A stretch of 64,000 bases of DNA from Geobacillus proteiniphilus (GTDB lineage Bacteria > Bacillota > Bacilli > Bacillales > Anoxybacillaceae), in NCBI RefSeq assembly GCF_001908025.1, contig NZ_MQMG01000010.1, positions 1 through 64,000 on the forward strand. Reading direction: 5' to 3'. Shown in pieces: positions 18,070 through 29,259 of the stretch. A program made the position numbers and the translations under genes. The stretch's first letter is position 1. Each line of letters opens with the position of its first letter. The notes beneath the pieces are model-generated. The model ran no database searches, had not been told where the DNA came from, and saw only the letters and a program-made list of their open reading frames with translations.

Positions 18070-18776
18070 CGCTCCTCCTCAAATAAATTGGAAAGATGAA
18101 TCGGCGTTTTCGTCAAAAACCCTTCCGCATACGCCGCGCCGATTTGTTGACCGAACCAGCGCTCGCGGCTTTCAATCATCTCGATGTAGCCGTTGGTCAG
18201 CGGGGTGGCAACCGAGCCAGGCCGTTTTTGAAATTGGCTTTCGTATGCGCGCAGGCTGGCCAGCTTGTCATCGATCGTTTCGCTAATATCGATGAGAAAA
18301 TGCGGGCGGCAAAAAGCGTTGATCATGTAATAATACACAGCCCGGACGCGGTGCGCGTCGCCAAGCTCCCCGGCGCCGTAGCGGCGGATGCCGGCGGAAA
18401 AGACCGCTTCCTCGACAAGGCGGGCGCATCGCCCGTGATCCGGATGTCGATCTTCCCAATAGGGGGCGAATACAAGGCGCGGCCGGTAGCGGCGGATGAC
18501 CGCTGCGATCTGGCGGATCGCCTCTTCCTCGACGTAAAGGCCGCGGTCAGGCAGCCCGAGATTGAACCGCTCGGATACACCGAGCCGGCGGGCCGCCTCG
18601 GCCGCCTCTCTCTGCCGCTCGTCGACCGTGCCGTTGGACGACAGCTCGGCTTGCGTCAAGTCGCAAATAACGGCGCGAAAGCCGCGGTGCACATATTTGG
18701 CGATCGTCCCTCCCATGCCGATTTCGACATCATCCGGATGGGCGCCAAACGCCAATAAGTCGCATCGTTCCATCAT
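18066..18776 (-). CDS. bshB1: BshB1: bacillithiol biosynthesis deacetylase
   Basis: It deacetylates GlcNAc-malate, the second bacillithiol step. The 236-aa LmbE/PIG-L family zinc enzyme has the signature [15 protein letters not shown] (zinc His/Asp), and the second zinc site in [17 protein letters not shown] lies 5-8 nt before the tandem ATGs at 18776/18773. The gene sits 5 nt after mgsA and overlaps bshA. Confidence 0.93.
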   Translation of the reverse strand: MMERCDLLAFGAHPDDVEIGMGGTIAKYVHRGFRAVICDLTQAELSSNGTVDERQREAAEAARRLGVSERFNLGLPDRGLYVEEEAIRQIAAVIRRYRPRLVFAPYWEDRHPDHGRCARLVEEAVFSAGIRRYGAGELGDAHRVRAVYYYMINAFCRPHFLIDISETIDDKLASLRAYESQFQKRPGSVATPLTNGYIEMIESRERWFGQQIGAAYAEGFLTKTPIHLSNLFEEER

Positions 18777-18781
18777 CGCTG

Positions 18782-19216
18782 TCACCTTTCTGTTTCCTTT
18801 TCCTCCCCGCCTTTTGTCCGGCCGCGCACGATGCTGCGCCATGCCAAATCGCCGCGCTCCAACGCGCGGACGAGCAGCTCGGCCGTGCCGATGTTCGTCG
18901 CCAACGGCACGGCATAGACGTCGCAAAGCCGCATCAATGCGCTGATGTCCGGCTCATGCGGCTGGGCGGTGAGCGGATCGCGGAAAAAAATGACAAGATC
19001 CATTTCATTGCGGGCGATCATCGCCCCGATTTCTTGGTCGCCTCCGTACGGCCCAGATTGGAAGCGATGGACTGGAAGGCCGGTCGCTTCCTGAATGCGC
19101 AAGCCGGTCGTGCCGGTGGCGTACAACTCATGGTTGGCGAGCAGAGGCGCATAGGCGGTCGCAAAGGCGACCATCTCTTCCTTTTTTTTGTCATGGGCGA
19201 TCAAAGCGATCTTCAT
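18782..19216 (-). CDS. mgsA: Methylglyoxal synthase
   Basis: It converts dihydroxyacetone phosphate to methylglyoxal and phosphate, a bypass that relieves sugar-phosphate stress. The 144-aa product has the phosphate-binding ATGTTG, the catalytic [14 protein letters not shown] and [15 protein letters not shown]. Bacillithiol helps detoxify methylglyoxal, which fits its place next to bshB1-bshA. Confidence 0.95.
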   Translation of the reverse strand: MKIALIAHDKKKEEMVAFATAYAPLLANHELYATGTTGLRIQEATGLPVHRFQSGPYGGDQEIGAMIARNEMDLVIFFRDPLTAQPHEPDISALMRLCDVYAVPLATNIGTAELLVRALERGDLAWRSIVRGRTKGGEEKETER

Positions 19217-19246
19217 CGTTTCCTCTCCCCTTCTAGACTGTCCGCT

Positions 19247-20044
19247 CTATTCCAAAATATGTTCAAGCCCGTAGACGAGCGTACGCAAATGCATCACCGT
19301 TTCGACCGCCAGCTTCACCCCGGACATAAACGAGCGGCGGTCGAACGAATCGTGGCGGATCGTCAACGTCTGGCCGTTGCCGCCGAAAATCACTTCTTGA
19401 TGAGCGACAAAGCCCGGCAGACGGACGCTGTGGATCGGGATGCCGTCGTAAGCGGCGCCGCGCGCGCCGGCGAGCGTCTCCTTTTCGTCCGGGTGTCCTT
19501 GCTTTTTCGACGGGCGCACTTCGGCGATGAGCTGGGCCGTCTTCAACGCCGTTCCGGACGGAGCGTCAAGCTTTTGGTCATGGTGCAGTTCAATGATTTC
19601 CACATCGGTGAAATATTTGGCCGCCATGCGGGCGAATTTCATCATCAACACCGCGCCGACGGCAAAGTTCGGTGCAATGATGGCGCCGATGTTGTTCTCC
19701 TCGGCCAGCTCTGTGAGCCGCTCGATATCTTCCGGCGTAAATCCGGTCGTGCCGACGACTGGACGGACGCCATAACGCAGCGCCAGTTCGGTGTGCCGCT
19801 TTCCGGCTTCCGGTGTTGTCAAATCGATCAATACGTCCGGCTTCACCTCGGCAAAACAGCGGGCGGCATCGGTGTAAATCGGGGCGTTGACGCCGGAAAA
19901 TCCGTCGATCTCCGCTAAGTTTTGTCCATCGTAACGGCGGTCGATGACCGCGGCCAGTTCAAAGTGGTCTGTTTGCTGCACGAGCGCGACCGCTTCGCGG
20001 CCCATGCGGCCGCGCGGCCCCGCGATGACAATGCGAATCGTCAT
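19247..20044 (-). CDS. dapB: 4-hydroxy-tetrahydrodipicolinate reductase
   Basis: DapB reduces the dihydrodipicolinate precursor in lysine/diaminopimelate synthesis; dipicolinate for spores branches just before it. The 265-aa enzyme has the NAD(P) loop [11 protein letters not shown], the GTTGFTPE strand, the catalytic [19 protein letters not shown] and the C-terminal domain. It overlaps the ypjD stop by ATGA. Confidence 0.95.
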   Translation of the reverse strand: MTIRIVIAGPRGRMGREAVALVQQTDHFELAAVIDRRYDGQNLAEIDGFSGVNAPIYTDAARCFAEVKPDVLIDLTTPEAGKRHTELALRYGVRPVVGTTGFTPEDIERLTELAEENNIGAIIAPNFAVGAVLMMKFARMAAKYFTDVEIIELHHDQKLDAPSGTALKTAQLIAEVRPSKKQGHPDEKETLAGARGAAYDGIPIHSVRLPGFVAHQEVIFGGNGQTLTIRHDSFDRRSFMSGVKLAVETVMHLRTLVYGLEHILE

Positions 20045-20376
20045 GATCCTTCCTCCTTCCGCGTCCAGCGGTCGCCGTCGCGGGTGCGGAACTTGTCCAT
20101 CACCCGGTCGTGCGCCGCCTGCAAGTCAATGCCGAGCGAATTGGCAAAGCAAATGAGCACAAACAGCAAATCGCCCAGCTCCTCTTCCACCGTTTTTTCT
20201 TTTTCGGTTGCCTTTTTCGGCTTTTCGCCGTAGTAATGGTTCACTTCGCGCGCCAGCTCGCCGAGCTCCTCGGTCAGCCGCGCCAGCATGGCGAGCGGGC
20301 TGAAATAGCCTTCTTTGAATTGGCTGATATAGTCATCTACTTCCTGTTGCATTTGTTTCATCGTTTTCTCCTGCAT
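20041..20376 (-). CDS. ypjD: MazG-like nucleotide pyrophosphohydrolase YpjD
   Basis: A 111-aa single-domain MazG-like protein. The metal-binding EExxE...ExxD pattern is seen as [13 protein letters not shown] followed by [17 protein letters not shown]. Such enzymes hydrolyse NTPs or dNTPs to monophosphates (house-cleaning). The ATG at 20376 follows GAGGTGAC; a second ATG at 20361 also has AGGAG upstream. It is first in the seven-gene operon running to birA. Confidence 0.9.
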   Translation of the reverse strand: MQEKTMKQMQQEVDDYISQFKEGYFSPLAMLARLTEELGELAREVNHYYGEKPKKATEKEKTVEEELGDLLFVLICFANSLGIDLQAAHDRVMDKFRTRDGDRWTRKEEGS

Positions 20377-20399
20377 GGCTTGTCACCTCGCCTGTTTTC

Positions 20400-20428
20400 A
20401 TGTTAGCGAAAAGCGGCGCATTTGACAA
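20400..20428 (-). promoter_or_regulatory. Sigma-A promoter of the ypjD-birA operon
   Basis: Reverse strand: -35 TTGTCA, 17-nt spacer, -10 TAACAT, 24 nt before the ypjD start. Confidence 0.5.
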
Positions 20429-20470
20429 ATGTTTTCGCCCGCTGCCAATCCGCCCCGTTTTCGGCCATCA

Positions 20471-20499
20471 TTGCCTATACGGGCGAGTTCCTCTATAAT
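20471..20499 (+). promoter_or_regulatory. Sigma-A promoter of the YitT-family gene
   Basis: -35 TTGCCT (20471-20476), 17-nt spacer, -10 TATAAT (20494-20499), divergent from the ypjD promoter. Confidence 0.6.
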
Positions 20500-20536
20500 T
20501 AAGGGCGCCGACTATTTTTGCGGACGGAGGGACGGT

Positions 20537-21409
20537 ATGATTTTCGGACTAAAGATAAAAAACTGCCTGTTTATTTTGCTTGGCGCCGCCATTTTCGCCT
20601 TCGGTCTCGTTCATTTCAACATGCAAAACAATTTGGCGGAAGGCGGGTTTACCGGCATTACGCTTCTTCTTTATTTTTTGTTCGGACTGGATCCAGCCAT
20701 CACCAACTTGGCGCTCAACATTCCACTCTTTTTCATCGGCTGGAAGCTGCTCGGCCGCCAGACGTTTTTGTATACCGTCATCGGCACGGTCGCCGTTTCC
20801 GTGTTTTTATCCATCTTTCAACGCTACATGATTCATATGCCGCTTCGACATGACATGACGCTTGCCGCCTTGTTTGCCGGCGTCTTTATCGGCGTCGGCC
20901 TCGGCATTATTTTCCGCTACGGCGGCACAACCGGAGGCGTCGATATTATCGCCCGCCTCGTCCATAAATATAAAGGCATCAGCATGGGCAAAACGATGTT
21001 TGCCTTTGACGCCACCGTCATCACGTTGTCGCTTCTTCTTTACTTGTCATACCGCGAGGCGATGTATACGTTGGTCGCCGTCTTTATCGCCGCCCGGGTC
21101 ATTGATTTTATGCAGGAAGGCGGCTATGCGGCGAAAGGGGCGACCATCATCTCAGAAAAAAGCGAAGAGATCGCCAACCGCATCTTGACAGAGATGGAGC
21201 GCGGCGTCACCGTGCTGAAAGGGCGCGGCTCGTATACGAAGCGCGACCGCGATGTTTTGTATTGCGTCGTCGCCAAAAACGAACTGCCGCGCTTAAAAAG
21301 CGTCATTATGTCCGTTGACCCTCATGCGTTCGTCGCCGTCACCGATGTGCATGATGTGCTCGGCGAAGGGTTTACGCTCGATGAACAAAAGCGGCCGCTG
21401 GAACCATGA
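20537..21409 (+). CDS. ypjC: YitT-family membrane protein (YpjC)
   Basis: A 290-aa protein with five or six membrane segments in the first 190 residues, including the family signature QNNLAEGGFTGITLLLYF and the glycine-rich FRYGGTTGGVDIIA, then a cytoplasmic DUF2179 domain (GVTVLKGRGSYTKRDRDVLYCVV). Function is unknown; transport is often suggested for the family. The ATG follows GGAGGGACGG. It is one of the few plus-strand genes in the window, transcribed against ypjB. Confidence 0.88.
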   Translation: MIFGLKIKNCLFILLGAAIFAFGLVHFNMQNNLAEGGFTGITLLLYFLFGLDPAITNLALNIPLFFIGWKLLGRQTFLYTVIGTVAVSVFLSIFQRYMIHMPLRHDMTLAALFAGVFIGVGLGIIFRYGGTTGGVDIIARLVHKYKGISMGKTMFAFDATVITLSLLLYLSYREAMYTLVAVFIAARVIDFMQEGGYAAKGATIISEKSEEIANRILTEMERGVTVLKGRGSYTKRDRDVLYCVVAKNELPRLKSVIMSVDPHAFVAVTDVHDVLGEGFTLDEQKRPLEP

Positions 21410-21499
21410 AAAGCCGCTGGCGCGAAAGCCCAACCGGGACAAGCCCGGCAAGCGCCGCTTGAAAGTGCCGGGGCGGCGCTTGCGCAAAGCTACGGGAAA

Positions 21500-21530
21500 A
21501 CAAAAAAGAGGGGGAAACGTTTCCCCCTCA
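21500..21530 (-). terminator. Terminator of ypjB
   Basis: A perfect 22-nt palindrome (GAGGGGGAAAC with its complement, 21508-21529) is followed on the minus strand by TTTTTTGTTTT. A second GC-rich 10-bp stem without T-run lies at 21449-21482, after the plus-strand ypjC stop. Confidence 0.85.
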
Positions 21531-21546
21531 CCAAGAGCGCCGGCGC

Positions 21547-22338
21547 TTATTCTTCCGGCTGCCGCGCCCGCTTCTCTTCTTTTTCCCCTTTGTACTTCCG
21601 CCAGCCAACGTACGTCAGCGTCAGCACGATTACCCCGCCAGTGAAAATCATCACCCAAATCAGCGACGGATCAGCTTCGTCCTTTTTCACCCCGGCAAAC
21701 AGCGCTTCTAGATCATGACGCGCATCGGCGAGTTGCTCGCGCTGCTCGCCTTCGCCGCGTTGCCAAAACGCGGCGGCCTGCAATGCCTCAAGATCGTCAT
21801 CGACCTTTGTCGCGATTTCCGGCGGCACGTCGATTTTCACACTCGGCTCGATCAATGTATAGCGGTCAAGCAACTGGCGGAGGGCAGCGGCATACGCTTT
21901 CTGCTCGCCTTGTTGTGCCGCCTTTTCGACCGCGGCAAACGCCCCCATGACAGCCGGCTCCATCTCCGTCCAAAGCGGCTGGTATGTCGAATGGATGGCG
22001 TCAACAACAAGGCGAAACTGGGTGATCGCCGCCACCTTGTCTTCCGCGGGGATCGGCGCCGTCATCGCCTTGACTGCCTGCTCGTGCGTCACGGTCACCG
22101 CCCGCAATTCATCGGCCGATTTCAACCGTTCTTTTGCCCCAAGGGCGAAAAACCGCTCGGAAAAATAGCGGAGCACTTCTTTTGCTTCGACAAAACGCCC
22201 GTTTTTCGCCAATTGCAGCGCCTCGTCGGAAATATCGTCCAACTGCTCCCAACCGTTTGTTTGTCCGGCCACGCCAATGGGCGCTGGCCATAAAAAGGCA
22301 AGCGACAACAGCATGGCTAGCCCGATTCGCTTCATCAT
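21547..22338 (-). CDS. ypjB: Sporulation protein YpjB
   Basis: A 263-aa exported protein: signal peptide about 1-25 (IGLAMLLSLAFLWPAP), an extracytoplasmic helical domain, and a C-terminal membrane anchor (WVMIFTGGVIVLTLTYVGW) with a basic cytoplasmic tail. It belongs to the sporulation protein YpjB family; the molecular role is unknown. The tandem ATGs at 22338/22335 follow GGAGGGACG. Synteny with ypjA and the qcr operon supports the name. Confidence 0.85.
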   Translation of the reverse strand: MMKRIGLAMLLSLAFLWPAPIGVAGQTNGWEQLDDISDEALQLAKNGRFVEAKEVLRYFSERFFALGAKERLKSADELRAVTVTHEQAVKAMTAPIPAEDKVAAITQFRLVVDAIHSTYQPLWTEMEPAVMGAFAAVEKAAQQGEQKAYAAALRQLLDRYTLIEPSVKIDVPPEIATKVDDDLEALQAAAFWQRGEGEQREQLADARHDLEALFAGVKKDEADPSLIWVMIFTGGVIVLTLTYVGWRKYKGEKEEKRARQPEE

Positions 22339-22443
22339 CGTCCCTCCCTCATCCACTAGTACAATGTATGAAGGAGTGGACAAGAGTAGACCAGGCAACT
22401 GCCAGAAAGCTACCGCCCAACGTTCCCCCTTGTGTTCAACGCT

Positions 22444-23070
22444 CTACTCTGATGCCTGCCGGGAAGACAGGCCGCTGCCCGGCAGAAGCGGCTGGCGCCG
22501 GAGGCGGACACCAAGCTGATACGCAACGGCAATCGATGCGATGCTCAACCAAAACGTAAAATAGCCGATTTCGCCGGCGTAGTCAGCCAGCACACTATAG
22601 CGCGGCATCATGCCAAAGACGTAGTCGATGACATCGTTATGCAGCGTCCACACGGCCGCCAGCATAAGGTGAAGGAAGCGAAATCGATAAAACCGGGCAT
22701 ACAGCATTCCTTCGACCGCCATCGCCCCGTGCGAAACGATGAGCATCCAGCCGGTCCAATCGAGCGTGCCGGTGACGCGCCAAACGAGCACATTCATGAC
22801 GACCGCCCAAATTCCATACTTAACAAGCGTCACCAAAGCCAACGCTTCAAAAAGCGGCGCCGACCTGCCGAAAAGCCATGCCACAAGGACGACAAGAAAA
22901 AAAAGGCTCGCCGTCGGGCTGTCGGGAACAAACGGCAAAAAGACGGGCGGCGTATCGGCAAGTTGATAACGATACCAATAATATCCATAGATGGTGCCGG
23001 CCGCGTTGACGAACAAGAGCAGCCAAACAACCGGCCGGGAAGCCAGCAGCGCATAAATCCATGCCATCAT
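22444..23070 (-). CDS. ypjA: YpjA, DUF1405 membrane protein
   Basis: A 208-aa protein with about six membrane helices (PVVWLLLFVNAAGTIYGYYW; SLFFLVVLVAWLFG; YFTFWLSIASIAVAY) of the DUF1405 family, function unknown. GAGG lies before tandem ATGs at 23070 and 23067; a GTG at 23076 overlaps the ribosome site and is rejected. Found next to the cytochrome bc operon in many Bacillaceae, but no functional link is proven. Confidence 0.85.
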   Translation of the reverse strand: MMAWIYALLASRPVVWLLLFVNAAGTIYGYYWYRYQLADTPPVFLPFVPDSPTASLFFLVVLVAWLFGRSAPLFEALALVTLVKYGIWAVVMNVLVWRVTGTLDWTGWMLIVSHGAMAVEGMLYARFYRFRFLHLMLAAVWTLHNDVIDYVFGMMPRYSVLADYAGEIGYFTFWLSIASIAVAYQLGVRLRRQPLLPGSGLSSRQASE

Positions 23071-23097
23071 CTGCACCTCGCCTCGGTTTCATGTTGG

Positions 23098-23136
23098 CAC
23101 GAAAAAAGCTGACTAACGCGAGTCAGCTTTTTCGTG
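23098..23136 (-). terminator. Terminator of qcrABC
   Basis: CACGAAAAAAGCTGACT pairs with AGTCAGCTTTTTCGTG around a short loop. Both flanks are A/T-rich inside the stem, so it can serve either strand. Confidence 0.8.
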
Positions 23137-23145
23137 TCGAAACGA

Positions 23146-23910
23146 TTATTCCGCTTTTAGTCCGGCGATGAATTCGGACAGTTTTTTCAACTCTTCATCC
23201 GTGCCTTTAAAAATGCCAGCCGGCATGCTGCCTTTCCCTTCTCTCGCAATTTTGGCGATTTCCTCCGGCTTCAGGCCGGTGCCGATGAGCGACGGGCCAG
23301 CGCCGCCGGACAAGTTTTGTCCGTGGCACGATGTACATGTGTTCGCTTGGGCGATTTTATAGCCTTCCGCGTTCGTGTCAATTTTCACTTCCGCCCGAAT
23401 TTTCCCTTGTTCAGCCGCTTTTTTCCAGTCGTGCGTGACGACCGCTTCCCATGTCAAATAAATCATCGCCGCAAGCGCCAACAGCATCATCCCGGTCGCT
23501 ACCGGACGCTTCCAAGGACGGCGCTCCGGGCCGCGGTCCAAAAACGGCGCCAAAAGCAACGCCGCAAACGCCAACCCCGGGATGATGATCGCGCCGACAA
23601 CCGTATACGGACCAGACGCATACGAATATTTGAGCAATTGGTATAAGAACAAGAAATACCAGTCAGGCAGCGGCACGTACGTCGTGTCCGTCGGGTCGGC
23701 GATCCGCTCAAGCGGCGACGGATGGGCGACCGTCAAGCATAAGAAACCGACGAGAAAGACCGATCCGACCAGCCATTCCTTGAGCAGGAAGTTCGGCCAA
23801 AACACTTCCGTTTTCCCGGGATATTCCGAATAGTCCTTTGGAATATTCGGTTTTCTCACCGCGGGAACACGGGAATCGCCGACGAATTTCATTCCTTTTC
23901 CGCGATGCAT
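23146..23910 (-). CDS. qcrC: Menaquinol:cytochrome c reductase cytochrome b/c subunit
   Basis: In Bacillus-type bc complexes this subunit fuses the C-terminal half of cytochrome b (subunit IV) to a cytochrome c domain. The 254-aa product shows PDWYF at 82-86 (quinol site, analogous to PEWY), three or four membrane helices, and one c-type haem site CTSCH at 192-196, with a candidate axial Met in KGSMPAG. It follows qcrB by 50 nt and ends at a strong terminator. Confidence 0.95.
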   Translation of the reverse strand: MHRGKGMKFVGDSRVPAVRKPNIPKDYSEYPGKTEVFWPNFLLKEWLVGSVFLVGFLCLTVAHPSPLERIADPTDTTYVPLPDWYFLFLYQLLKYSYASGPYTVVGAIIIPGLAFAALLLAPFLDRGPERRPWKRPVATGMMLLALAAMIYLTWEAVVTHDWKKAAEQGKIRAEVKIDTNAEGYKIAQANTCTSCHGQNLSGGAGPSLIGTGLKPEEIAKIAREGKGSMPAGIFKGTDEELKKLSEFIAGLKAE

Positions 23911-23960
23911 TGCGTGGTTCCCTCCTTTTTTCTATCGCCTGCAAACGTCGGGCCGACCGA

Positions 23961-24635
23961 TCATAGCGGACCGGAAATGCCTTGTCTGCGAATCATTAAA
24001 AAGTGCGCTGCCATTAAGCCGAGCAAAGCGGCCGGCAAGAAGAAGACGTGAATGGCAAAGAAGCGCGTCAGCGTTTGCGCGCCGACAATTTCTGGGTCCC
24101 CAGCTAACAGCGTCTTAATGGCCGGGCCAATGAGCGGCGTCGCTTCCGCGATTTGCAAACCAACTTTCGTCGCAAACAGCGCTTTCATATCCCACGGCAA
24201 CAAGTAGCCGGTGAAGCCAAGACCCATCATCACCATAAAGATCAATACGCCGACGATCCAGTTCATTTCGCGCGGCTTTTTATAAGCCCCTTGGAAAAAG
24301 ACGCGCAGCGTATGTAAAAACATCATGACGATGACAAGGCTTGCCCCCCAGTGGTGCATGCCGCGCACAATTTGGCCGAACGCCACTTCGTTTTGCAAGT
24401 AATACACCGATTCCCACGCGTTTTTAATATCCGGGACGTAGTACATCGTCAAAAACATGCCTGACAAAATTTGAATGACCGTGACAAAAAACGTCAGCCC
24501 GCCGAAACAATAGACAAAGGCGGAAAAATGATGGGCGGGGTTGACGTGCTCTGGAACTTCGTGATCGGCGATATCCCGCCATAAAGGCGTAATATCTAAG
24601 CGTTCATCGACCCAGTCATACAGCTTGTTTAACAC
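23961..24635 (-). CDS. qcrB: Menaquinol:cytochrome c reductase cytochrome b subunit
   Basis: This is the short cytochrome b6-type subunit (224 aa, four membrane helices) that holds two b haems and, in this family, a covalent c-type haem through Cys43 (VYCFGG). Histidine ligands lie in HHFSAF/MHHWGAS and FAIHVFFLPA. It starts 3 nt after qcrA and transfers electrons from menaquinol to the Rieske protein and QcrC. Confidence 0.95.
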   Translation of the reverse strand: MLNKLYDWVDERLDITPLWRDIADHEVPEHVNPAHHFSAFVYCFGGLTFFVTVIQILSGMFLTMYYVPDIKNAWESVYYLQNEVAFGQIVRGMHHWGASLVIVMMFLHTLRVFFQGAYKKPREMNWIVGVLIFMVMMGLGFTGYLLPWDMKALFATKVGLQIAEATPLIGPAIKTLLAGDPEIVGAQTLTRFFAIHVFFLPAALLGLMAAHFLMIRRQGISGPL

Positions 24636-24638
24636 GCA

Positions 24639-25148
24639 TTACGCCTCCTTTCTTGGTTTCGCCTTGCCTAAATACAGCTTGCCGTCTTTCACTTTGTACT
24701 CGTAACGGTCAAGCGGAGCTTGCGGCGGCGTCCCCGGAACGTTCGTGCCGTCTTTCGTATAGCGCCCGTAGTGGCATGGGCAGAAAAACTGGTTCGGATG
24801 CTCTTTGTCCGTGTTCCAGTCGACCGTACAGCCGAGGTGTTTGCAGATCGGCGACAGGGCGATGATCTCCCCTTTGTCCGTTTTATACACCCATGCTGAT
24901 TTCGGCTCTTCCGACTCGTACCAAGCGTCTTTCACTTTCACTTTAAAGTCGAAACGCTTCGGTTCGGTCGTAATCTCTTTGACGTCCGCTACCGCGACCA
25001 TGTCCGTTCCTGCCTCATCTTTCAAAAGCGGGTCAAAGGCAAAACGGAGCATCGGCATAAGCATCCCTGCCGCCATAAAGCCACCGACGCCGGTCAGCGT
25101 GTAGTTTAAAAACTGACGTCTCGTTACACGATGTTTGTTGTCGCTCAT
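24639..25148 (-). CDS. qcrA: Rieske iron-sulfur subunit of the bc complex
   Basis: A 169-aa protein: N-terminal twin-arginine-like VTRRQFLNY, one membrane anchor, then the Rieske domain with the [2Fe-2S] ligands in CKHLGC and CPCHYG. The ATG at 25148 follows AGAGGGGGGA; an upstream reading has no ribosome site. It is first in qcrABC. Confidence 0.95.
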   Translation of the reverse strand: MSDNKHRVTRRQFLNYTLTGVGGFMAAGMLMPMLRFAFDPLLKDEAGTDMVAVADVKEITTEPKRFDFKVKVKDAWYESEEPKSAWVYKTDKGEIIALSPICKHLGCTVDWNTDKEHPNQFFCPCHYGRYTKDGTNVPGTPPQAPLDRYEYKVKDGKLYLGKAKPRKEA

Positions 25149-25195
25149 CGTCTTCCCCCCTCTATGCAAAATCAAGTCCGCACCGGACGATTGTA

Positions 25196-25204
25196 TGTAT
25201 AACA
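25196..25204 (-). promoter_or_regulatory. Extended -10 promoter of qcrABC
   Basis: The reverse strand reads TG-T-TATACA, about 48 nt before the qcrA ATG. Confidence 0.45.
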
Positions 25205-25292
25205 CATATGGAAAACTAGGACATTCTAATGATAGCTCAATTGCTGGACAAGGTCAATATCGCAGACGGCAAAACGTCGGACTTTGCCGCGT

Positions 25293-25748
25293 CTACTCTT
25301 GCGCCCAGCGACCGACGAGAAAGCGGAGCAGCTCGGCGGCCTGCTCTCTGACAAGCTTGTGCTTGTATGATTCATCCATGCTCTCGAGAGGAACAACTGG
25401 AACGAACCAAACGCGGTCGGCTTCTTCGCCCTCTTGCCACGCACGGTCGCACGTCACATAAAACAAATGCTTCATTCCTTCCCGCCTAAGCCGGTTGGTC
25501 CAATCCGCCAGTCTTTCGGTAAGCAGCGCCCGCGGCTCATCGGCAAAATACACAAACGACGGCAACAAAAACAACCGGCCCTTCAACTGCCGCTCGACCT
25601 CGGCCGCGATGAGCCCGACGAGCTCCCCTCCGGAAGCGAACCGCTTCGCTCCTTGGCCGAAAGCCACCGGCAAAAGCGGAAGGAGCGCCGTGTCGATGTA
25701 GTCGCGCTCTCGTTCATAGAGGGCGACGTCCTCGCCTGTCCACTTCAT
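25293..25748 (-). CDS. ypiF: YpiF, DUF2487 family protein
   Basis: A 151-aa soluble protein (MKWTGEDVALYERERDYIDTA) with alternating beta/alpha pattern of the DUF2487/YpiF family. Function unknown. It lies between ypiB and the qcr operon as in B. subtilis. GGAGAG precedes the ATG. Confidence 0.85.
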   Translation of the reverse strand: MKWTGEDVALYERERDYIDTALLPLLPVAFGQGAKRFASGGELVGLIAAEVERQLKGRLFLLPSFVYFADEPRALLTERLADWTNRLRREGMKHLFYVTCDRAWQEGEEADRVWFVPVVPLESMDESYKHKLVREQAAELLRFLVGRWAQE

Positions 25749-25811
25749 TCGTACTCTCCTTTGCCTTAAAGTTTCTTCCCTTCATCACCATACCATATTT
25801 TTCGGCAAAAG

Positions 25812-25836
25812 AAAAACCTTGCCGGCGGCAAGGTTT

Positions 25837-25838
<2 letters not shown>
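25812..25838. terminator. Bidirectional-type terminator after ypiB
   Basis: AAAAACCTTGCC-GGC-GGCAAGGTTTTT, a 12-bp perfect stem with 3-nt loop. It touches the ypiB stop codon. Confidence 0.8.
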
Positions 25839-27683
<1,845 letters not shown>

Positions 27684-27768
27684 GGTTCGTCAGCCCTCTC
27701 TTGCGGCAGGCGGCCATCCGCCTTTGCCATTCAAATCGTTATGTACCGTTACAACGGGAACATGAATG

Positions 27769-27797
27769 ATGATAATCGATCATGGCCGTTTCCGCAA
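27769..27797 (-). promoter_or_regulatory. Sigma-A promoter of ypiA
   Basis: Reverse strand: -35 TTGCGG (27792-27797), 17-nt spacer, -10 TATCAT (27769-27774), 86 nt before ypiA. The rest of the 265-nt aroA-ypiA gap shows only a GC-rich stem at 27921-27943 that may end the aro/trp supraoperon. Confidence 0.45.
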
Positions 27798-27920
27798 CCA
27801 AACCGCTCTCTGTCTGGAAGGTGCGCCGTTTTTCGGCCGGAAACCGGGAATGTATCCGCTTTCAAAAATGCGGAGCCATTCCTCTCACTGACAACATATG
27901 AACGAACAAAGCAAAATATG

Positions 27921-27943
27921 ACCGCCCGCCCGCTTGGGGCGGG
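27921..27943 (-). terminator. Possible terminator after aroA
   Basis: CCGCCC/GGGCGG stem directly past the aroA stop, followed on the minus strand by a mixed T-rich run (TCATATTTTGC). Weak. Confidence 0.35.
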
Positions 27944-27948
27944 AGGCC

Positions 27949-29232
27949 TTACAGAAGCGAACGGAGATCGGCAAAAAACGCCGGATAGGAAACGGCGACC
28001 GCTTCCGAGCGCTCGAGGCGGGCCGTCCCTTTGGCGATGCAGGCGGCAACGGCGAGCATCATGCCGATGCGGTGGTCGCCATGGCTGTCGACAACAATCC
28101 CGTCGGCATAAAGCGGTGTTTTGCCGCGGATGATCATGCCGTCGTCGGTTGCTTCGATGTCAGCGCCGAATTTTTTCAACTCGGTGACGACCGTATGGAT
28201 CCGATTCGTCTCTTTCACCTTCAGTTCGCTCGCGTCTTTGATGACGGTCGTTCCTTCCGCCTGCGTCGCGAGCAAGGCAATGATCGGAATTTCGTCGATC
28301 AATCTTGGAATCAGATCCCCGCCGATTTCGACCGCCCGAAGCGTCGACGTGCGGACCGTAATGTCGCCGACTGGCTCGGTTTCCTCATTGCGGACGTTGT
28401 CAATCACGACGTCTGCCCCCATTTCGTTGAGCACATCGACGATACCGGTCCGCGTTGGATTTAAGCCGACGTTTTTCAGCGTAATTTCGCTGTTTGGCAC
28501 AATGGCGCCGGCGACAAGGAAAAAGGCGGCTGACGAAATATCGCCGGGAACGTAAATGTGCGTCCCACGCAAGCGTTGCGGACCGGCCACCGAGACGGTC
28601 AAGCCATCCACATTCACTTCACCACCAAACAACCGAACCATCCGCTCGGTATGGTCGCGCGAGCGGTGCGGCTCGGTGACCGACGTTACGCCGTCGGTGA
28701 ACAAGCCCGCAAGCAAAACGGCTGATTTCACTTGCGCGCTCGCCACCGGCGAAGTGTAGCGAAGCGGGCGAAGCGCGCCGCCGCGGATGGAAAGCGGCGT
28801 ATAATTGCCGCTGTCACGCCCGTCAATACGCGCCCCCATTTCGCGAAGCGGCTTCGTCACCCGCCCCATCGGCCGCTTGGCGATCGATTCATCGCCGACA
28901 AGGCAGGCGTGAAACGGCTGGCCGGCCAAAATGCCGAGCAACAGGCGCGCCGTCGTTCCCGAGTTGCCGACATCAAGCACCGCGGCCGGCTCGCGCAGCC
29001 CGCCGGGGCCGGCTCCTTCGACAACGACTGTCGTCCCGTCCTGGCGAATGTCGACACCGAGTTTCCGGAAACAGTCGATCGTGCTTAAACAGTCCGCCCC
29101 AGGCAAAAAATGGTCAATCACCGTCCGTCCAGAAGCAAGCGCCCCGAGCATGACGGCGCGATGGGAAATCGATTTGTCGCCGGGGACTTCGATCATTCCT
29201 CGGAGCGATGACACGTTGGTTGGCAGCTGCAT
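27949..29232 (-). CDS. aroA: EPSP synthase (3-phosphoshikimate 1-carboxyvinyltransferase)
   Basis: It makes EPSP, the penultimate shikimate-pathway step. The 427-aa two-domain protein has [15 protein letters not shown], the PEP-binding LGNSGTT-type [12 protein letters not shown], and the C-terminal DHRIGMM loop. The ATG at 29232 follows GGAGGG. It is the last gene of the supraoperon (B. subtilis name aroE). The Ala/Gly signature near residue 95 looks like a class II, glyphosate-tolerant type, by inference only. Confidence 0.95.
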   Translation of the reverse strand: MQLPTNVSSLRGMIEVPGDKSISHRAVMLGALASGRTVIDHFLPGADCLSTIDCFRKLGVDIRQDGTTVVVEGAGPGGLREPAAVLDVGNSGTTARLLLGILAGQPFHACLVGDESIAKRPMGRVTKPLREMGARIDGRDSGNYTPLSIRGGALRPLRYTSPVASAQVKSAVLLAGLFTDGVTSVTEPHRSRDHTERMVRLFGGEVNVDGLTVSVAGPQRLRGTHIYVPGDISSAAFFLVAGAIVPNSEITLKNVGLNPTRTGIVDVLNEMGADVVIDNVRNEETEPVGDITVRTSTLRAVEIGGDLIPRLIDEIPIIALLATQAEGTTVIKDASELKVKETNRIHTVVTELKKFGADIEATDDGMIIRGKTPLYADGIVVDSHGDHRIGMMLAVAACIAKGTARLERSEAVAVSYPAFFADLRSLL

Positions 29233-29259
29233 GCAAAATCCCTCCACTGTTTTTCATTG

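Noticed and set aside
18956-19918. 320-aa plus-strand open frame opposite mgsA and dapB
   Set aside because: It is antisense to two firmly identified genes. Long antisense frames are common in this GC-rich coding DNA; composition is Arg/His-rich and no ribosome site or family motif is present.
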